In this document: in pieces, positions 1-8,699 of the stretch
How positions within the stretch are numbered: position 1 is the first letter of the stretch
How the letters are laid out: every line of letters begins with the position of its first letter
Assembly: GCA_031421635.1 (NCBI GenBank)
Contig: JANOPA010000007.1
Coordinates: 1 to 64,000, forward strand
Reading direction: 5' to 3'
From: JAPOKJ01 sp031421635
GTDB taxonomy: Bacteria; Pseudomonadota; Gammaproteobacteria; Burkholderiales; Burkholderiaceae_E
DNA: 64,000 bases
Position numbers and translations under genes: made by a program
The notes under the pieces: model-generated
Told to the model about the DNA's origin: nothing
What the model saw: only the letters and a program-made list of their open reading frames with translations
Database searches by the model: none

Positions 1-1
1 C

Positions 2-115
2 AATATTGCCAATAGCAACGCTCAGGACGATATCGTGATCTTGGCGGCCAATGGAAGCTATACCCTGACGGCCCGAGATAATGCACTCAACGGCCTTCCC
101 CAAATCGGCCCCGAC
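2..115 (+). other. Foreign coding fragment fused in frame to purA
   Basis: Reading in the purA frame, the first 38 codons do not encode the adenylosuccinate synthetase N-terminus. They read like a secreted right-handed beta-helix or CSLREA-type protein, with phrases such as DDIVILAANGSYTLT and NGLPQIG. No stop separates this from the purA body. The switch to PurA occurs at a short stretch (about 116-142, protein AGHTLIING) that suits both families, since beta-helix proteins of this kind often carry 'LTINGNG' here and PurA carries 'AGHTLIING'. This points to a join at a shared short word, either an assembly artefact at a contig end or a true recombination. The beta-helix assignment is by pattern only. 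Confidence 0.6.
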
Positions 116-1294
116 GCGGGCCATACTCTGATCATCAACGGCAAAAAGCAAGTGCTGCGCTTGATACCTTCCGGTATGATGCGCCCGGAAGTCACCTGCT
201 TCATTGGTAATGGTGTCGTACTCTCTCCGGAAGCACTGCTGAGCGAAATCGAGGAACTTGAGGGCGTCGGTGTGTCGGTTCGCCCGCGCCTGCGGATTTC
301 AGAGTCTTGCCCACTCATCCTCCCCTATCATGTGGCCCTCGATCAGGCCCGAGAGGCCAAGCGTGGCGAAGCAAAGATCGGCACAACCGGCCGCGGTATT
401 GGGCCCGCCTATGAAGATAAAGTCGCGCGTCGCGCTATTCGACTTGGTGATTTATTCAATCCGGCCGGTTTCCGTAACAAGCTCGAAGAGGTTTTGGATT
501 TTCACAATTTTGTGTTGACTCAATATTTGAAGGCACCTGCGATTTCGGTCAACGAAGTCTATGAGGCCACGCTTTTGCGGGGCGAGAAAATCAAGCCGAT
601 GATGACCGATGTCTCGACTGAATTGGCAAGCTTTATCGCGCGCGGCGAATCGATTCTCTTTGAAGGCGCCCAGGGAGCCTTGTTGGATGTTGATCATGGC
701 ACCTATCCGTTTGTCACGAGCTCCAATTGTGTATCAGGTGCAGCCGCCGCAGGCAGCGGCGTGGCTCCCCAGCAATTGCACTATGTGCTGGGCATTGTGA
801 AGGCCTATACGACTCGTGTTGGGTCGGGTCCGTTTCCGACGGAGCTTTTCGATGAGGTCGGCGCTCAAATTGCGAAAGTCGGAAAAGAGTTTGGGGCGGT
901 TACGGGTCGAGCTCGTCGAGTGGGTTGGTTTGATGGGCCGGCCCTGCGCCGAAGTATTCAGATCAATGGGGTCAATGGCCTTGCCATGATGAAGTTAGAC
1001 GTGCTTGACGGCTTAGCGCTGGTGAAGTTGTGTGTGGCCTATGAGCTTGATGGCAAGCGTATCGACATGCTACCGACCGGCGCTGACTCGGCAACTCGCT
1101 GCAAGCCGATCTTCGAAGAAATGCCGGGCTGGACCGAAACCACGTTTGGGGTGACTGACTTTGCGCGCCTTCCTGCCAATGCTCGAAGTTACTTGAATCG
1201 TCTCGAGCAAGTGGCGGGTTGCCGCATTGATATCGTTTCGACCGGGCCAGATCGAAGTGAGACCATTGTTTTGCATGATCCTATGGTGGTCTAG
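35..1294 (+). CDS. purA: Adenylosuccinate synthetase, N-terminus replaced
   Basis: PurA joins IMP and aspartate using GTP to make adenylosuccinate, the first committed step from IMP to AMP. From AGHTLIINGKK (residue 28 of this reading) to the end, the protein matches the family: TTGRGIGPAYEDK, FEGAQGALLDVDHGTYP, GSGPFPTE, KLDVLDG and the guanine-binding STGPDR are all present, and the catalytic His of the NAGHT element is kept. The usual first 39 residues, with the GDEGKGK phosphate loop and the catalytic Asp, are absent and replaced by unrelated sequence. As written the protein should be inactive. The GTG at 35 is only a nominal start, because the frame is open to the window edge. PurA is normally about 430 residues; about 392 authentic ones remain. 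Confidence 0.9.
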   Translation: MILAANGSYTLTARDNALNGLPQIGPDAGHTLIINGKKQVLRLIPSGMMRPEVTCFIGNGVVLSPEALLSEIEELEGVGVSVRPRLRISESCPLILPYHVALDQAREAKRGEAKIGTTGRGIGPAYEDKVARRAIRLGDLFNPAGFRNKLEEVLDFHNFVLTQYLKAPAISVNEVYEATLLRGEKIKPMMTDVSTELASFIARGESILFEGAQGALLDVDHGTYPFVTSSNCVSGAAAAGSGVAPQQLHYVLGIVKAYTTRVGSGPFPTELFDEVGAQIAKVGKEFGAVTGRARRVGWFDGPALRRSIQINGVNGLAMMKLDVLDGLALVKLCVAYELDGKRIDMLPTGADSATRCKPIFEEMPGWTETTFGVTDFARLPANARSYLNRLEQVAGCRIDIVSTGPDRSETIVLHDPMVV

Positions 1295-1355
1295 GATGGA
1301 CTTGTCGCCTTTCCAATCGATTCAAATTTTACTATATGAGCGCTAGGAGTTTGAA

Positions 1356-1865
1356 GTGAAAGATCTCTACGTGTCCTGGGACGAGTACCACCGCTCCGTT
1401 GAAAAACTTGCCCTCAAAGTTTATGATTCAGGTTGGCATTTTGATGCGGTTGTTTGCCTCGCCCGTGGAGGATTGCGCATTGGAGACGTTTTTTCACGTT
1501 TGTTCGATAAGCCTCTTGGCGTGCTATTCACCAGTTCCTATCGGGAAGAGGCTGGCACAATGCAGAGCAAATTGATTATCGGCGACGCCCTGGCCTCAGC
1601 CACAGCTTTACCGGGGCCTAACTGGTTATTGGTAGACGATCTCGTGGACTCTGGTGCAACCTTGGTCGAGGTGCTACCCGCTATGCAGGCGCGCTATAGC
1701 CAGTTGAAGCAAATGAAATCTGCGGTGATTTGGCGCAAAGGAGCTTCAGTGGCTGAGCCAGATTTTTACCTGGAGCATTTGCCAAGCAACCCTTGGATTC
1801 ACCAACCCTTCGAAGAATATGACAATATCGGACCTTCTGCCCTAAGGGCTCGATATGGTCAATGA
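1356..1865 (+). CDS. Phosphoribosyltransferase (Hpt/Gpt-like)
   Basis: A 169-residue type I phosphoribosyltransferase. The PRPP-binding loop is visible as LLVDDLVDSGATL (about residues 91-103), and the phosphate-contacting CLARGGL lies at 34-40. Such proteins next to purA in Betaproteobacteria are usually annotated as hypoxanthine or xanthine-guanine phosphoribosyltransferase, that is purine salvage in the cytoplasm. The substrate cannot be settled from motifs. The start is the GTG at 1356, preceded by AGGAG at 1344-1348. The gene begins about 60 bases after purA on the same strand, so the two may share a transcript. Confidence 0.85.
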   Translation: MKDLYVSWDEYHRSVEKLALKVYDSGWHFDAVVCLARGGLRIGDVFSRLFDKPLGVLFTSSYREEAGTMQSKLIIGDALASATALPGPNWLLVDDLVDSGATLVEVLPAMQARYSQLKQMKSAVIWRKGASVAEPDFYLEHLPSNPWIHQPFEEYDNIGPSALRARYGQ

Positions 1866-1888
1866 AGGTGTGTCTTTCTCGGATGCCA

Positions 1889-1975
1889 TGGTGCCCAGAA
1901 GAGGACTCGAACCTCCACAGTGTTGCCACCGCTAGGACCTGAACCTAGTGCGTCTACCAATTTCGCCATCTGGGC
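1889..1975 (-). tRNA. tRNA-Leu (anticodon CAG)
   Basis: The minus strand folds into a complete class II tRNA of 87 nt. The acceptor arms GCCCAGA and TCTGGGC pair. There is a D-arm AATTGGTAGACGC, an anticodon stem CTAGG/CCTAG with loop TTCAGGT giving anticodon CAG, a long variable arm CGGTGGCAACACTGT, a GGTTCGAGTCC T-arm and an encoded CCA end. It decodes CUG. It lies between the phosphoribosyltransferase and rnr, on the opposite strand to both. Confidence 0.95.
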
Positions 1976-2052
1976 ATGTGCGAACCATTCACCGAGGCGC
2001 GAAGTTTAATGCTCCTATCAAAAAAGTCAAATAACCGGGTACCGTTTCTTCA

Positions 2053-4542
2053 ATGAACCAAAAACGCTGGAATCCACCTGGCCGAGAAGAGATTCTCGAA
2101 GTGCTGCGTGCGGCCGCTTTGCCGCTCAGTCCTGTCCAGCTGGGCGAACACTTCGGGCTAAGTGGCGAGCAATACGAGGTTCTTAACCGCCGCGTCAATG
2201 CCATGGAGCGCGACGGACAGCTTATGCCAAATCGTAAAGGCGTTCTGCTTCTGGCCAGTAAATTAGAGCTCATTGCCGGGCGCGTTCAAGGCCATCGCGA
2301 TGGCTTCGGCTTTCTCATTCCCGATCACGGTGGGCAAGATTTATTCCTGTCCACTCGCGAAATGCAGAAAGTGATGCATGGTGATCGAGTTCTGGTGAAA
2401 CATATTGGTGAGGACTCGCGAGGTCGACCCGAGGGTCGCATTATTGAGGTGACCGAGCGGATCAATCGTAAAATTGTGGGCCGATTCCTGAACGAGCGTG
2501 GCATCACGATCGTCGCGCCAGAGGATCAGCGCATTAAGCACGACATTCTTATCGCGCCGGGCGACAGCGCTGGGGCCGAGCATGGTCAGGTGGTCTCTTG
2601 CGAGATCACGGACCCCCCCTCTGGCCATAATCAACCCCTTGGGCGTGTCGTTGAAGTGCTGGGTGGGATTGATGACCCCGGTATGGAGATTGAAATTGCG
2701 GTTCGCAAATTTAACGTACCGCACGAGTTTTCGGATGCTGCAAAAGCCGAGGCCGAAAAATTCACCACCCTGCTCAAGCCGACTGACCTGAAGCACCGAG
2801 TCGATCTGCGTGATGTCGCCTTTGTGACCATTGATGGCGAAGATGCCCGCGACTTTGATGACGCTGTGTACTGTGAACCCATCTCTACCACGGTAGGACG
2901 AAAGAAAACCGAGGGCTATAGACTTCTGGTCGCGATTGCCGACGTCGCACATTACGTGCAGACCGGTACCGCAATTGATGACGATGCTGGCGCTCGCTCA
3001 ACCTCTGTGTACTTTCCCCGTCGCGTCATTCCAATGTTGCCTGAAGTGTTGTCGAATGGCCTATGCTCGCTCAACCCGCAGGTTGATCGGCTAGTCCTGG
3101 TCTGCGATATGGTGATCGACGCGTCCGGAGCGACCAGCGCATATCAATTTTTTGAAGCGGTGATTCATTCTGCCGCTCGCCTGACCTATAACCAAGTTTG
3201 GGCGAGCCTTTCAAACGATCCTGCTGCTCCTAAATTACCTGAGATCAAACCCCATCTTCTTCACTTGCATGACCTCTTCAGGACACTAAGCAAGGCCAGA
3301 GAGATTCGTGGTGCCTTAGATTTCGATACGGTTGAAACTAAAATTGTGTGCGATCAAGCGGGCCGTATTGAAAAGATCATTCCTTCAATGCGCAATGACG
3401 CTCACAAGCTGATCGAAGAGGCCATGTTGGCTGCCAACGTGTGCGCTGCCGATTACCTGCACCGAAATGAGCATCCTGGCCTATACCGGGTGCATGAAGG
3501 ACCGACACCAGAAAAGCTTGTGAAGCTTAGGACCTTCTTGAAATCGCTTGGGCTTGGTTTGGGAGGAGGCGATGATCCTTCTCCCTTGGACTATGCACGC
3601 CTGACCGAACCTGTGCGCGCCCGCCCGGATGCTAGTTTGATCCAAACCATGATGCTTCGTTCCATGCAGCAGGCGATTTATACGCCAGACAATAGCGGGC
3701 ATTTTGGCTTAGCTTACGCCCATTACGCGCATTTCACCTCACCGATTCGGCGCTATCCTGATCTCTTGACCCACCGAGCGATCAAGGCCATTTTGCATGG
3801 CAAGAAGTATCACCCTTACGACCCCAGTTTAGCTGAGGGCCAGCGTAGCCTGCCACCTAAGAAAGGCCACGATATCAATGCGTGGCGTGCCTGGGGAGTG
3901 CAATGTTCCGGCCACGAACGACGTGCCGACGAAGCCTCGCGCGATGTTGAGGCCTGGCTGAAATGTCAGTTTATGCGTGAACGGGTCGGTGAGCAGTATG
4001 CGGGCAAAGTGACCGGCGTTGCTGCTTTCGGCTTGTTTGTCACCTTGGATCAGCTTTACGTGGAAGGCTTGGTACACGTATCTGAGTTAGGTAGCGAGTA
4101 TTTTCAGTACAGCGATACTTCCCACGAATTGCGCGGTGAGCGAACGGGTCAGCGATACCGCTTAACCGATCCCATTGAGATTCAAGTGCAAAGGGTTGAC
4201 CTCGAAACTCGCCGTATTGAGTTTCGACTCGTGCAACGAGCGACCCAAAAAGGAGTCATCCAGGCGGTGACTCGTGAAGTTGCTCGGGATCAAGGCTTTC
4301 CCAATCATCGTGGGGCCTTGAAGACGGCTGCCAAGCCAAAACCTTCCAAGGTTCAGAAGGCAAGTTTATTGGGTGGTGGTCAATCCAGTGTCAAAGCTGA
4401 CGAGGAGACTGAGGCCTTAACAGCGTCGACCAATAGAAAGTCACTCTCCGTTAAACCCATCAAAAAATCGGCGCTTAAGGCTACTATAAAAGGCTCCTCC
4501 AACGGACCTTCAAAAAGTACCAAACGTCGCCGCAAAAAGTAG
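2053..4542 (+). CDS. rnr: Ribonuclease R
   Basis: A 3'-to-5' hydrolytic exoribonuclease that degrades structured RNA and takes part in rRNA and tmRNA quality control. The 829-residue protein has the full RNase R layout: an N-terminal winged-helix (about 10-70), cold-shock domains (about 75-230), an RNB catalytic domain starting near 250, an S1 domain near 650-730, and a Lys/Arg-rich tail ending in KRRRKK. The metal-binding motif DGEDARDFDDAVY (261-273) keeps the essential aspartates. The C-terminal tail is strongly basic and low in complexity, as in other RNase R proteins. rlmB follows after 6 bases, so the two are almost certainly co-transcribed. Confidence 0.97.
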   Translation: MNQKRWNPPGREEILEVLRAAALPLSPVQLGEHFGLSGEQYEVLNRRVNAMERDGQLMPNRKGVLLLASKLELIAGRVQGHRDGFGFLIPDHGGQDLFLSTREMQKVMHGDRVLVKHIGEDSRGRPEGRIIEVTERINRKIVGRFLNERGITIVAPEDQRIKHDILIAPGDSAGAEHGQVVSCEITDPPSGHNQPLGRVVEVLGGIDDPGMEIEIAVRKFNVPHEFSDAAKAEAEKFTTLLKPTDLKHRVDLRDVAFVTIDGEDARDFDDAVYCEPISTTVGRKKTEGYRLLVAIADVAHYVQTGTAIDDDAGARSTSVYFPRRVIPMLPEVLSNGLCSLNPQVDRLVLVCDMVIDASGATSAYQFFEAVIHSAARLTYNQVWASLSNDPAAPKLPEIKPHLLHLHDLFRTLSKAREIRGALDFDTVETKIVCDQAGRIEKIIPSMRNDAHKLIEEAMLAANVCAADYLHRNEHPGLYRVHEGPTPEKLVKLRTFLKSLGLGLGGGDDPSPLDYARLTEPVRARPDASLIQTMMLRSMQQAIYTPDNSGHFGLAYAHYAHFTSPIRRYPDLLTHRAIKAILHGKKYHPYDPSLAEGQRSLPPKKGHDINAWRAWGVQCSGHERRADEASRDVEAWLKCQFMRERVGEQYAGKVTGVAAFGLFVTLDQLYVEGLVHVSELGSEYFQYSDTSHELRGERTGQRYRLTDPIEIQVQRVDLETRRIEFRLVQRATQKGVIQAVTREVARDQGFPNHRGALKTAAKPKPSKVQKASLLGGGQSSVKADEETEALTASTNRKSLSVKPIKKSALKATIKGSSNGPSKSTKRRRKK

Positions 4543-4548
4543 AGCAAG

Positions 4549-5283
4549 ATGCAAATTTTCGGTTTTCATTCAGTCATGTCGCGCTTAAGGCGTAGTCCAA
4601 GTTCCGTGTTGGAGCTATATCTCGATGAGGCGCGTACGGACCCAAGGGCGAAAGATGTCATCAAACTTTGCAAGGAATTAAGCATGCATGTGATGCTGGT
4701 TCCCAGTGCTCGGATTGACAAGATATGCCCTGGCCGCAAACATCAGGGCGTTGTGGCCAAGGTTGAGATCGCTGCGGCAAGCCTGAGCCTGCCAGACCTG
4801 CTCGATGACCTGCGCGACAAGCCGAGTCTCTTACTGGTGTTGGACGGCGTCACTGACCCTCGTAATCTTGGAGCTTGTATGCGCGCCGCAGACGGTGCAG
4901 GTGCCCAAGCTGTGATCGCTCCGAAAGATCATGCCTGTGCTTTGACCGAGATGGCCATTCAAACTTCGAGTGGTGCGGCCGATAGCCTGCCCTACATCAT
5001 GGTGACGAATCTTGGGCGTGCATTGGACGACATCCAGGAGGCTGGCATCTGGTGTTATGGCGCGGCCGATGAAGCTGAGAAAAGTCTCTACGAAGTGGAG
5101 CTTGCGAATTCGGTGGCCTGGGTTCTTGGTGCCGAGGGGAGCGGCATGCGCCGACTCACGCGTGAACGTTGCGACGAATTGGTGAAAATTCCTATGCTGG
5201 GTTCCGTTTCGAGCTTGAATGTGTCCGTGGCCACGGGGGTCGTGATGTACGAAACGGTCAGGCAGAGGATGATGAAAGCTTAG
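4549..5283 (+). CDS. rlmB: 23S rRNA (guanosine-2'-O-)-methyltransferase RlmB
   Basis: A SpoU-family (SPOUT) methyltransferase expected to methylate the 2'-O of G2251 in the 23S rRNA peptidyl-transferase centre. All three SpoU motifs are clear: DPRNLGACMRAADGAGA (103-119), VLGAEGSGMRRL (192-203) and SLNVSVATGVVMYE (222-235), which together form the trefoil-knot SAM pocket. The N-terminal part has the small RNA-binding domain, with KHQGVVA at 64-70. The length of 244 residues is typical. It sits directly behind rnr, the order known from many Proteobacteria. Confidence 0.95.
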   Translation: MQIFGFHSVMSRLRRSPSSVLELYLDEARTDPRAKDVIKLCKELSMHVMLVPSARIDKICPGRKHQGVVAKVEIAAASLSLPDLLDDLRDKPSLLLVLDGVTDPRNLGACMRAADGAGAQAVIAPKDHACALTEMAIQTSSGAADSLPYIMVTNLGRALDDIQEAGIWCYGAADEAEKSLYEVELANSVAWVLGAEGSGMRRLTRERCDELVKIPMLGSVSSLNVSVATGVVMYETVRQRMMKA

Positions 5284-5311
5284 TCTGTTCAAGCACTCAA
5301 CCGCGCATGAG

Positions 5312-5971
5312 CTAACCAGGTACCAAACCTCTCGTTTTGACTGCCCGCTGTTGCTCTCTAAATATCCACGGCGCGAGAGGGCTTGGATTGGCCCATAGCC
5401 CGAGGTTTGCGGAGCGCGCTTTTTCCTCTGCAAGGGCGTAGATCTGTCGATCCTCTACGGCTTGATCTTTGACGTAGCGCTTGAAATGCCAGGCTAAACC
5501 TTGTTCGAGAAGGCGTAAGGAAACGTCACCAGAATACTGACCGGATTCAAGCTGAACTTTGCTCACTAGGCGTTTATAGTTGTCGATTTTGAGGACATCA
5601 ATCCTGACCAACTGGTTGGCGGTCCATTGGCGCAGGGCTTGTCGGGCCTGGTCAGAGAAATCCTGTGATCGCTCTGGAGCGTCGATGCCTGAAAGTCGAA
5701 CGCTGTACTGCTGGCCCTCATGCTGAAACTCGAAGGTGTCCCCGTCAAACACCTTGGTGACCTTGACCTCAACGACGGTGCCCACCTTAGGCGTTTCACC
5801 TAATTTGAGACCAGGTGTTCCGTGACGATGTTGCGGCGAGCCGAAAGGATCGGACAGTCGGCTTTCACCGATACATCCGGTTAAACCAAGGTAAACGCTT
5901 GTCAATAACCCCCAAGCTAACAGGACCGATCTGAGCTTTTGGTGAACGAGCGACGCTTGTTTTTTAACCAT
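5312..5971 (-). CDS. Thermonuclease-family lipoprotein (SNase-like)
   Basis: A 219-residue staphylococcal-nuclease-fold protein. The N-terminus has a hydrophobic signal segment ending in a lipobox LTGC (Cys33), so it should be a lipoprotein outside the cytoplasmic membrane. The catalytic pattern is complete by comparison with S. aureus nuclease: FDGDTF (Asp76/Asp78), RLSGIDAPE (Arg92, Asp97, Glu100) and DNYKRLVSKV (Arg134). It is therefore likely an active calcium-dependent nuclease acting on extracellular or periplasmic DNA or RNA. It converges with rlmB (28 bases apart). Its start codon lies 2 bases after the stop of a small upstream gene at 5974-6147, implying translational coupling. Confidence 0.88.
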   Translation of the reverse strand: MVKKQASLVHQKLRSVLLAWGLLTSVYLGLTGCIGESRLSDPFGSPQHRHGTPGLKLGETPKVGTVVEVKVTKVFDGDTFEFQHEGQQYSVRLSGIDAPERSQDFSDQARQALRQWTANQLVRIDVLKIDNYKRLVSKVQLESGQYSGDVSLRLLEQGLAWHFKRYVKDQAVEDRQIYALAEEKARSANLGLWANPSPLAPWIFREQQRAVKTRGLVPG

Positions 5972-5973
5972 AC

Positions 5974-6147
5974 CTATTCAAGCCCTTCAATTTTTTTTGC
6001 GAGATCGCTCAGGGCTTGAGCTAACAACTCCAGCGGAATTAGAAGTGATTCGTCCTGATTGCGCCGTCTCAACTCCTCCAGCATCAGCACTGCTACGCTG
6101 GCGGGCTGCATTAGATCATGGCGAAGCTGACTGGCGGTTTGAATCAC
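5974..6147 (-). CDS. Small H-box (HisKA-like) protein, 57 aa
   Basis: A short reading frame with a GTG start at 6147 and a TAG stop at 5976-5974, two bases before the nuclease ATG. The protein starts VIQTASQLRHDLMQP and continues as an amphipathic helical segment rich in Leu and Glu. RHDLMQP closely resembles the H-box of histidine-kinase dimerisation domains (HDLxQP type). The frame is far too short for a kinase, and no ATP-binding domain follows, because the nuclease lies in another frame. It may be a free-standing phosphoacceptor-type helix, a kinase relic, or an unrelated small protein. The tight junction with the nuclease argues that it is translated. Confidence 0.5.
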   Translation of the reverse strand: MIQTASQLRHDLMQPASVAVLMLEELRRRNQDESLLIPLELLAQALSDLAKKIEGLE

Positions 6148-6470
6148 GGGTTCTCAAAACTAATTTAGGCGATCACGTTCGACTCCGCCCAAAGCGTATT
6201 CTAGTAAAGAAGCTCCACGCTTGGCGATAGTGCTAAAGGCTTAGTCCAAAAGTGATTGCGCAGAAATGTACGAAAAGGATGGTGCGTGATCAAAATGAGA
6301 TCAACAAGATATCCGTCAGAGAGGCGAAATCGCCGATCAAAGCGTAAGCTCTCGGTAATGCTTGGCCTGCAAGAATAGAATAGCCAGGGAACGCTGTAAG
6401 AAGTAGCAAATAAACATAATCTCAGGCCGAGAGTCAACCGCTTAGCCGAATGAGGTCCAAGGAGTCAACA
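6148..6470. other. Intergenic region without a recognisable gene
   Basis: About 320 bases between the H-box mini-gene and the TVP38 fusion gene. The open frames here are short and show no family motifs. It should contain divergent promoters for the two neighbours, but I could not place a convincing -35/-10 pair. Confidence 0.5.
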
Positions 6471-8654
6471 ATGAATCGCAATAAGCTTTTGCTACTGATC
6501 GTTATCGTATTGGCCGTTATAGCCTTTTTCTTTTTTGATTTGCACCAGTATTTCACCCTGGAAGCCGTTAAAGCCCAGCGCCAAGGCTTAGTCGACCAGT
6601 TCCAGGCTAATCCCTTCAAAATCGCCTTTGCCTTCTTCCTGGTTTATGTCGCCGTCGCCGGTCTATCCTTGCCTGGGGCGCTCCTACTCACTTTACTGGG
6701 CGGTGCGATTTTCGGACTGTTTTGGGGCACGATCATTGTCTCTTTCGCGAGCAGCGTCGGTGCAACGCTCGCGTTTCTCGCCTCGCGTTTTATCTTGCGC
6801 GATTCGATCAAGGCAAAGTTTGGCGACAAGCTTGCCGCAATCGATGAGGGAGTGAGCAAAGAGGGCGCATTTTATTTGTTTAGTCTGCGTCTTATTCCGG
6901 CTTTTCCGTTCTTCATCGTCAACTTGATCATGGGTTTGACGTCGATGAAAACGACGACCTTCTATTGGGTCAGTCAAGTGGGCATGCTGCTCGGGACCAT
7001 CATTTATGTCAATGTCGGCACACAATTGGCTGGCTTGTCGTCATTGAAAGGGATTTTAAATCCCGGGTTACTGATCTCCTTTGTGTTGCTTGGGCTCGCT
7101 CCATTGATTGCCAAGAAAATTATTGACATCCTTAAATCCCGGAAAATTTACGCGGCTTGGAAAAAGCCCTCAAGTTTTGATCGCAACATCGTCGTCATTG
7201 GCGGCGGAAGTGCGGGTTTGGTGACCTCTTTAATAGCTGCTGCGGTCAAGGCCAAGGTGACTCTCGTCGAAAAACATGAAATGGGCGGCGATTGTTTGAA
7301 TACTGGCTGCGTGCCGTCTAAAGCCCTGATCAAATCGGCCAAATTGGTTGAACAGGCCAAGCACGCTGAGCACTATGGTCTCGAAAGGATCGATGTCAAG
7401 TTCGAGTTTGCCCAGGTAATGGAACGGGTTCAGAAGGTGATTCAAAAGATTGCGCCGCATGACTCCGTAGAGCGTTTCACCAGCCTTGGGGTTGACTGTC
7501 TACGCGGCGAAGCGAAAATTAAATCGCCCTGGGAGGTGGAGATTAAATTGCTTGATGAGCAGGGACGCCCCACTGGTAAAACTCAAGTCTTGACCACCAA
7601 GAACATCGTAATCGCAACCGGCGCTCGTCCTTTTGTGCCGCCTATTCCCGGAATTGACCAAGTCGGTTATTACACGTCCGACACGCTTTGGGGACTGCGT
7701 GAGCAACCGAAGCGGCTTTTGGTGCTCGGTGGCGGTCCTATTGGCTGTGAGCTGGCTCAGGCGTTCAATCGTTTGGGTTCTAAGGTCACTCAGGTAGAAA
7801 TGGCGCCGCGCCTGATGATCCGTGAAGATAGCGATGTTTCCGACGAGGTTCTGAAACGATTTTTGGCCGAAGGCATCGACGTCAAAGTTGGGTTCAAGGC
7901 CGTCGAATTCAAACTCAATAACGGCGAAAAAACGTTGATCGCTGAGCGTACTGGGGCCAATGGCGCGCTTGAGCGTGTAGAGATTGGTTTTGATGCCGTA
8001 TTGTGCGCCGTGGGACGCTCGGCACGGGTGAGTGGGTTTGGATTGGAAGATCTTAAAATCCCCCTGGCTAAGACAAAGACAATCGAAGTCAATGAATTTC
8101 TTGAAACCAATTACCCCAATATTTTTGTCGCGGGAGACGCCGCTGGCCCCTATCAATTCACTCATACGGCGGCTCACATGGCGTGGTATGCGGCGGTGAA
8201 CGCTCTCTTTGGAAAGTTCAAAAAGTTTAAGGTCGACTATCGGGTCATTCCATGGTGCACCTTCACAGAACCAGAGGTTGCACGAGTTGGACTCAACGAA
8301 CAAGATGCTCGGGCCAAAGGTATTGCCTACGAATCAACTATCTACCATATTGATGATCTTGACCGAGCCATCGCGGATGGCTCAGATTACGGATTTGTCA
8401 AAGTCCTCACCGTGCCTGGCAAGGACAAAATTCTCGGTGCCACGATTGTGGGTGAGCATGCCGGCGATTTGATCGCCGAATACGTCTCGGCCATGAAGCA
8501 TGGTCTCGGCCTGAAAAAGATCCTCGGAACCATTCATATTTACCCGACCCTTGCAGAATCCAATAAGTACGCTGCGGGCGAGTGGCAAAAGGCCCACGCA
8601 CCTCAAAAACTTCTGGCCTGGGTAGAAAAATTTCACGCCTGGGGTCGCGCTTAG
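6471..8654 (+). CDS. TVP38/TMEM64 membrane domain fused to FAD disulfide oxidoreductase
   Basis: A 727-residue fusion. Residues about 1-225 form a multi-helix membrane domain of the TVP38/TMEM64 (SNARE-associated, DedA-like) family, including the LLGGAIFGLFWG and LRLIPAFPFFIVN stretches. From about 238 it is a mercuric-reductase or lipoamide-dehydrogenase-like flavoprotein. It has FAD motif GGGSAGL (244-250), redox-active disulfide GGDCLNTGC (Cys275/Cys280), NAD(P)H motif GGGPIGCE, FAD motif FVAGDAAGP, and the dimer-interface His-Glu pair in HIYPTLAE (His689/Glu696). It lacks the N-terminal heavy-metal domain and C-terminal Cys pair of MerA. Substrate unknown. The start is chosen at ATG 6471, which has AAGGAG upstream; an in-frame ATG at 6450 has none. 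A DUF547 gene follows 45 bases later. Confidence 0.88.
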   Translation: MNRNKLLLLIVIVLAVIAFFFFDLHQYFTLEAVKAQRQGLVDQFQANPFKIAFAFFLVYVAVAGLSLPGALLLTLLGGAIFGLFWGTIIVSFASSVGATLAFLASRFILRDSIKAKFGDKLAAIDEGVSKEGAFYLFSLRLIPAFPFFIVNLIMGLTSMKTTTFYWVSQVGMLLGTIIYVNVGTQLAGLSSLKGILNPGLLISFVLLGLAPLIAKKIIDILKSRKIYAAWKKPSSFDRNIVVIGGGSAGLVTSLIAAAVKAKVTLVEKHEMGGDCLNTGCVPSKALIKSAKLVEQAKHAEHYGLERIDVKFEFAQVMERVQKVIQKIAPHDSVERFTSLGVDCLRGEAKIKSPWEVEIKLLDEQGRPTGKTQVLTTKNIVIATGARPFVPPIPGIDQVGYYTSDTLWGLREQPKRLLVLGGGPIGCELAQAFNRLGSKVTQVEMAPRLMIREDSDVSDEVLKRFLAEGIDVKVGFKAVEFKLNNGEKTLIAERTGANGALERVEIGFDAVLCAVGRSARVSGFGLEDLKIPLAKTKTIEVNEFLETNYPNIFVAGDAAGPYQFTHTAAHMAWYAAVNALFGKFKKFKVDYRVIPWCTFTEPEVARVGLNEQDARAKGIAYESTIYHIDDLDRAIADGSDYGFVKVLTVPGKDKILGATIVGEHAGDLIAEYVSAMKHGLGLKKILGTIHIYPTLAESNKYAAGEWQKAHAPQKLLAWVEKFHAWGRA

Positions 8655-8699
8655 CGCTCCATTCAATCGTTAAGAATTAAATTTGATTCAGGAAAGATC

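Noticed and set aside
2341..2952. Long minus-strand frame within rnr
   Set aside because: It lies wholly antisense to the RNase R RNB and cold-shock region and shows no family motif.
5997..6230. Plus-strand frame of 77 codons between the nuclease and the TVP38 gene
   Set aside because: It is antisense to the H-box mini-gene, has no domain signal and no clear ribosome-binding site.
7500..8303. 267-codon minus-strand frame
   Set aside because: It is antisense to the oxidoreductase part of the fusion gene, whose motifs are unambiguous.
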